A DNA stretch of 64,000 bases from Protonemura montana (Eukaryota > Arthropoda > Insecta > Plecoptera > Nemouridae). The position numbers were made by a program, and so were the translations under genes. The notes below the pieces were generated by a model. It was not told the DNA's origin, made no database searches, and saw only the letters and a program-made list of their open reading frames with translations. The stretch is from positions 15,489,021-15,553,020 of the forward strand of contig OX387602.1 of NCBI GenBank assembly GCA_947568835.1, given 5' to 3'. Positions 63,201 to 64,000 of this stretch are shown in pieces; position 1 is the first letter of the stretch, and every line of letters starts with the position of its first letter.

Positions 63201-64000
63201 GGTACGGTCGCCCTCAACGTGGATACTGCGTTGGCGTACGACAGCAAGTATTCTCTGCACTGGGGCCAAGGCAAGGGCATGATCAAGGCGCTGCCGACAA
63301 CGGTGCGTCTCAGTAATGGAACTGTCATCAACGATATCAAATGGGGGCTGCCCGAGGCTGAGGACAGGAAAGATATTCACCGGTGAGTTTGCATTGGTTT
63401 TTCACATGTCATAAATCGTCTCTTCTATCGCTCCCTGTGAAGGAAGGGGAAGTTAGACATTGCTTAAAAGCTAGAATCTATTCTAGATCACTGGTGTCAG
63501 TAGATTATTGACACAAAATCTAAAGAAAACTTTCTTGAGGTAAAGCTCCGATATTTTTGGAGCGTTCAGTTCTTTGGCAGGGATCGAAACAAGCGACATA
63601 GACCGTTGAAATCTATCCACGCTTCATTTTTATAGCAGTCGTCAAAGTTTTCTTTCTCGTCGTTTCAGTGTGGAATACTGGCTCGTGCCCGGTTCGGCTG
63701 TGAACGTGACACTGACAGGAAACCACACTGACAGTGAAACGCCCTACGTCGCAAAACTGTTGGCGTTCTTCGAAGACGGAGCCACCAAAGCCCGGTCCAT
63801 AACCGGTACCCGTCGAGAGATCTCCATGCAAGACGTAACCCCCGTTTTCGGACCAGCGTATTTCCTAAACAACGACACGTTAGTCCCGACCACCACTACC
63901 ACGACCACCACCACAACCACGACGACAACCACAACCACCGAACCACCTCCTCCGCCGCCCGTCGAACCAGAACTGGAGCTGCCGAAAAAGACCGACGAAG
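60292..64000 (+). CDS. uzip: Unzipped-like secreted/cell-surface protein with DM9-type repeats (3' end outside window)
   Basis: Probable orthologue of Drosophila unzipped, a cell-surface adhesion protein of axons; named from memory of the family pattern. Coding exons: 60292–60490, 61405–61577, 61815–62018, 62511–62664 (or 62670), 63202–63382, 63669–beyond 64000; phases close. The ATG at 60292 was chosen because TTTCTGTTCGCAG ending at 60285 is a strong acceptor and Met starts a clean signal peptide (RSLSNVPLAFLVLLLVGSSLG). The ATG at 60268 would lie before that acceptor. Two DM9-like repeats follow (GAVVGA … VYVCRGRHN … YERYQVLVN and GVVAGG … TFVARRKGHDN … FLEGEVLVE). A beta-rich region then includes VEYWLVPGSAVNVTL and FGPAYF, then 17 threonines and 6 prolines. 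Other DM9 proteins remain an alternative. The GPI signal expected at the C-terminus is outside the window. Confidence 0.65.
61242..61266 (+). promoter_or_regulatory. GGTCACGT palindrome next to a YY1-like site
   Basis: GGTCACGTTACGTGACC (8-bp arms, one-base centre) is directly followed by CGCCATCTT, a YY1/Pho-like motif. It lies in the first intron of the unzipped-like gene and could mark an internal promoter or enhancer. Confidence 0.4.
61371..61391 (+). repeat. Hairpin over a likely branch point
   Basis: GAGCCGAT and ATCGGCTC pair over 8 bp around the loop AACTA. The loop together with the first stem bases gives ACTAAT, a good branch-point match, 13 nt before the exon acceptor at 61404. 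Confidence 0.5.
63889..63939 (+). repeat. Polythreonine-coding tract
   Basis: Seventeen threonine codons with mixed third bases (10 ACC, 3 ACA, 3 ACG, 1 ACT), followed by Glu and six prolines. It is probably an O-glycosylated stalk. Confidence 0.85.

Noticed and set aside
1..64000. CRISPR arrays, bacterial operons, rRNA genes
   Set aside because: None visible; spliced genes and composition are eukaryotic.

Overview
The window is nuclear genomic DNA from an animal, most likely an arthropod. The genes have short phase-consistent GT–AG introns, no operons, and encode conserved eukaryotic proteins. The last gene resembles the Drosophila cell-surface gene unzipped, which argues for an insect or close relative. 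Introns in the left half are mostly 70–900 bp, so that part of the genome is compact. I cannot name the species.

Layout. (1) 1–34 kb is gene-dense housekeeping sequence. In order it holds a monoamine-oxidase 5' end (−), an alpha-N-acetylgalactosaminidase/alpha-galactosidase (−), a dead non-LTR retroelement, the UFM1-conjugating enzyme UFC1 (−), a KIAA2013-type type-II membrane protein (−), WDR70 (+), ethylmalonyl-CoA decarboxylase ECHDC1 (+), TFIIB (−), CFAP20 (+), the 4'-phosphopantetheinyl transferase AASDHPPT (+), a second dead retroelement, the splicing factor PRPF40 (+) and the conserved C-terminal part of mitoguardin (−). I rebuilt exon structures from splice signals, reading phase and remembered family sequence; every internal phase closes. 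(2) About 34–60.3 kb holds no gene I can support. It contains GC-rich patches, a polypurine tract, homopolymers and a pair of octamer motifs, and looks like intergenic or long-intron regulatory DNA. (3) 60.3–64 kb is the 5' coding part of an unzipped-like secreted protein (+), which runs off the right edge.

The genes do not form one pathway. They serve lysosomal sugar removal, ufmylation, basal transcription, splicing, cilia, coenzyme A chemistry and mitochondrial fusion. Two divergent pairs (KIAA2013-like/WDR70 and TFIIB/CFAP20) share intergenic spaces of about 0.5–0.6 kb that probably act as bidirectional promoters.

The items most worth a second look are these. A foldback element carries two mirrored tRNA-like sequences, and a separate nearly perfect tandem palindrome lies nearby; both are in introns of the mitoguardin gene. 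Two diverged DM9-like repeats occur in the unzipped-like protein, followed by a region that may be aerolysin-like. WDR70 and PRPF40 are long and intronless among intron-rich neighbours. One intron of ECHDC1 looks like GC–AG. I see no clearly new multi-gene system.
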